Shown piece after piece: positions 17,201-17,459 of a stretch of DNA of 17,459 nucleotides. The notes beneath the pieces are model-generated. The model was not told the DNA's origin. It made no database searches and saw only the letters and a program-made list of their open reading frames with translations. Source of the DNA: an uncultured Ignavibacteria bacterium (GTDB taxonomy: Bacteria > Bacteroidota > Ignavibacteria > Tepidaquicellales > Tepidaquicellaceae); assembly GCA_937974175.1 (NCBI GenBank), contig CALJIG010000113.1, forward strand, positions 1-17,459. Direction: 5' to 3'. Each line of letters begins with the position of its first letter. Within the stretch, counting starts at the first letter, position 1. The position numbers were made by a program, and so were the translations under genes.

Positions 17201-17317
17201 AATGCGGGAACATATGAATATACATTCAACGCCAGCAGCTTGGCAAGTGGAATTTATTTCTATCAGATCAAGACAGCAGGCTTTACAGATACAAAAAGAA
17301 TGACTTTGATAAAGTAG
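14261..17317 (+). CDS. RGQPT/DUF11/LruC-like/FG-GAP multi-domain secreted protein, T9SS type A (paralogue 3)
   Basis: This 1018-residue protein has the same domain order as the gene at 8851. Signal peptide 1-19 (MKKILLLLSFLILGTIANA); N-terminal domain 20-110 with YGYNSGF and DRGQPTVF; DUF11-type repeat about 128-198; LruC/DUF4114-like domain about 242-490 with FEDLKGSGWNDWDVNDFV and NWKWPLEGPPSAIWKAFPNF. The eight-repeat FG-GAP-like propeller covers about 526-903 (ADIDNDNKLE, VDLNNDGQKE, ADVDGDNYLD, GDIDKDGKLD) and the T9SS tail 934-1018, ending KRMTLIK. The N-terminal half is the most divergent of the three copies: NYVTNYGNGVYTVTYGYN and a longer insert around IHNEVFSVVVPYG, without the WNLTGRTA motif. 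By contrast, 111 consecutive propeller residues (encoded at 15941-16273) are identical to paralogue 1. A role as a surface adhesin or carbohydrate-binding scaffold is plausible but unproven. Confidence 0.94.
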   Translation: MKKILLLLSFLILGTIANAQQITPFINYVTNYGNGVYTVTYGYNSGFATTQNFPVINWGNNKNYFGTNPIDRGQPTVFLPGIHNEVFSVVVPYGQWLTYNITSGWVMNSGTKNISCTNTNNAGATMPGIGNQVTYTLSYLNSDWEALTGAQLIDTLGPGVTFVSATGGGVHSNGVVTWPIGTLNSNASGSKTVTVQVSSSVPNYRNVGYIIGTASSSTWRGKSVKENTAPLTRTTDSTYITAFEDLKGSGWNDWDVNDFVVGMRERVTFDGSNRISQIVFDYEALARGSAFVNKFLHLVKLTGNSTATLVVKDSNGVTLPALGFTNQAFSGNINVPIFPNTYNALPPRTGAFTNVEISQPGVVKGYTATLTIATDGTSNTAANYLRNNSQPYLINELNKQVNIASLAGTLGNTQNVDNNVDAGTVLYGYFLDLGYRLPYNWKWPLEGPPSAIWKAFPNFNNYILSSRTTNTDWYNSPDLAKVWTRRIVTTDNIVCTGEKNKSAFLERLKNIQYSTDELIFSDSAGSFFASPKLADIDNDNKLEILIGSYDNKFHAYKTNETEVSGFPVTTGGLIRSTAAVYLNPNGSRVIAFGSDDGKLYAVDKNGASLPGFPKQTPKAIKSSPMIVDLNNDGQKEIVVLSGDGKMYAYSFSGAALTGFPVQVQNTEDNFGTLIIMPSPAAADLDGNGTKEIIIGTLDKSLKVINSDGSVRFTKTLDSAVYSSPIIAKIGSSTYRIILTTAAGTIYVYDNNGNLVTSRNLGSGFVSSPVLADLDKSGTPQLIAATISGEVYKLNAATLATIWELPTGQQIYASPVIADVDGDNYLDLIYGGQGGYVMPITRQGYLCDSTTIAAMEPFDSWIISTGAVGDIDKDGKLDLVSASMDNKLKAFSLPNTSVNSQVWWGSFGNDLGNTRVGDSLTSVGVINNNTIADKYSLGQNYPNPFNPSTKISFSIPKNEFVSIKIFDIAGKEIAQLVNNEMNAGTYEYTFNASSLASGIYFYQIKTAGFTDTKRMTLIK

Positions 17318-17336
17318 TTGCTAGTTGTTAGTTGTC
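17316..17336 (+). repeat. Three-copy heptamer repeat (AGTTGYY) overlapping the stop codon
   Basis: AGTTGCT, AGTTGTT and AGTTGTC follow each other directly from 17316, overlapping the TAG stop (17315-17317). A degenerate heptanucleotide tract between the gene end and its terminator. Confidence 0.55.
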
Positions 17337-17343
17337 AGAATTT

Positions 17344-17382
17344 AAAAGTCCCTCAATGAGATATTCATTGTGGGACTTTTTT
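17344..17382 (+). terminator. Rho-independent terminator of paralogue 3
   Basis: AAAAGTCCC (17344-17352) pairs with GGGACTTTT (17372-17380) and CAATGA (17354-17359) with TCATTG (17365-17370), separated by a T-T mismatch, loop GATAT, then a T-run. It begins 27 bp after the stop. Confidence 0.92.
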
Positions 17383-17406
17383 GTTTGTATAAATATTTTA
17401 TGTTTT

Positions 17407-17459
17407 AACTCATAACTCATAACTCATAACTCATAACTCATAACTCATAACTCATAACT
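17407..17459 (+). repeat. AACTCAT heptanucleotide tandem repeat (runs off the window)
   Basis: At least 7.5 perfect head-to-tail copies of AACTCAT fill the last 53 bases with no interruption, continuing past the right edge. Perfect copies suggest recent slippage and likely length variation. Confidence 0.95.

Overview
The window is a low-GC bacterial segment devoted almost entirely to exported proteins. Seven of the nine coding regions end in the same kind of roughly 80-residue C-terminal domain. It begins with a NYPNPFNP-type motif, continues with a short beta-sandwich carrying a SGxYxY motif, and ends in KM-x-(L/F)-x-K or a close variant. This is the type A sorting signal of the type IX secretion system (T9SS). 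The NYPNPFNP spelling, the AT-rich codon use and the lack of Shine-Dalgarno sequences at most starts suggest a member of the Ignavibacteria or a related lineage of the Bacteroidota/Chlorobiota group. That assignment is inference; no phylogenetic marker is present.

Layout. (1) 1-758: 3' part of an SBBP-repeat secreted protein. (2) 955-1743: N-terminal fragment of an M6-like secreted metalloprotease that stops before any HExxH motif, in a segment with two near-identical hairpins. (3) About 1744-2613: an 870-bp non-coding tract full of repeats: a 64-bp tandem unit with TCCGAC hexamers, a 100-bp nested palindromic element, a GC-rich hairpin, and the terminator of the gene beyond it. (4) 2614-3996 (minus) and 4317-5624 / 5738-7885 (plus): three beta-propeller secreted proteins built from Asp-box / YCF48-like repeats, the first divergent from the other two. 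The largest has about 14 blades, enough for two seven-bladed propellers. (5) 8128-8586: a small lipoprotein with an acidic stretch after the lipobox cysteine, followed by a strong terminator. (6) 8851-17317: three tandem paralogues of a large multi-domain secreted protein. Each has a signal peptide, an N-terminal beta domain with an (N/D)RGQPT motif, a DUF11 repeat and an LruC/DUF4114-like domain. Two then carry an eight-repeat FG-GAP-like propeller before the T9SS tail; the middle one lacks it.

The tandem paralogues are the most interesting part. The middle gene resembles the first in its N-terminal half and the third in its LruC half, while the first and third share a nearly identical propeller and tail. 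This mosaic points to recombination or gene conversion among the copies. Each copy has its own Rho-independent terminator of related sequence with compensated stem changes, and each has the 10-mer ATTTAACCAA just before its start codon.

No RNA genes, transposase genes, convincing CRISPR array or cytoplasmic enzymes were seen. As a whole the window looks like a surface-protein island: propeller and adhesin-like proteins sent through Sec and then T9SS to the cell surface or medium. Substrates or partners cannot be read from the sequence.
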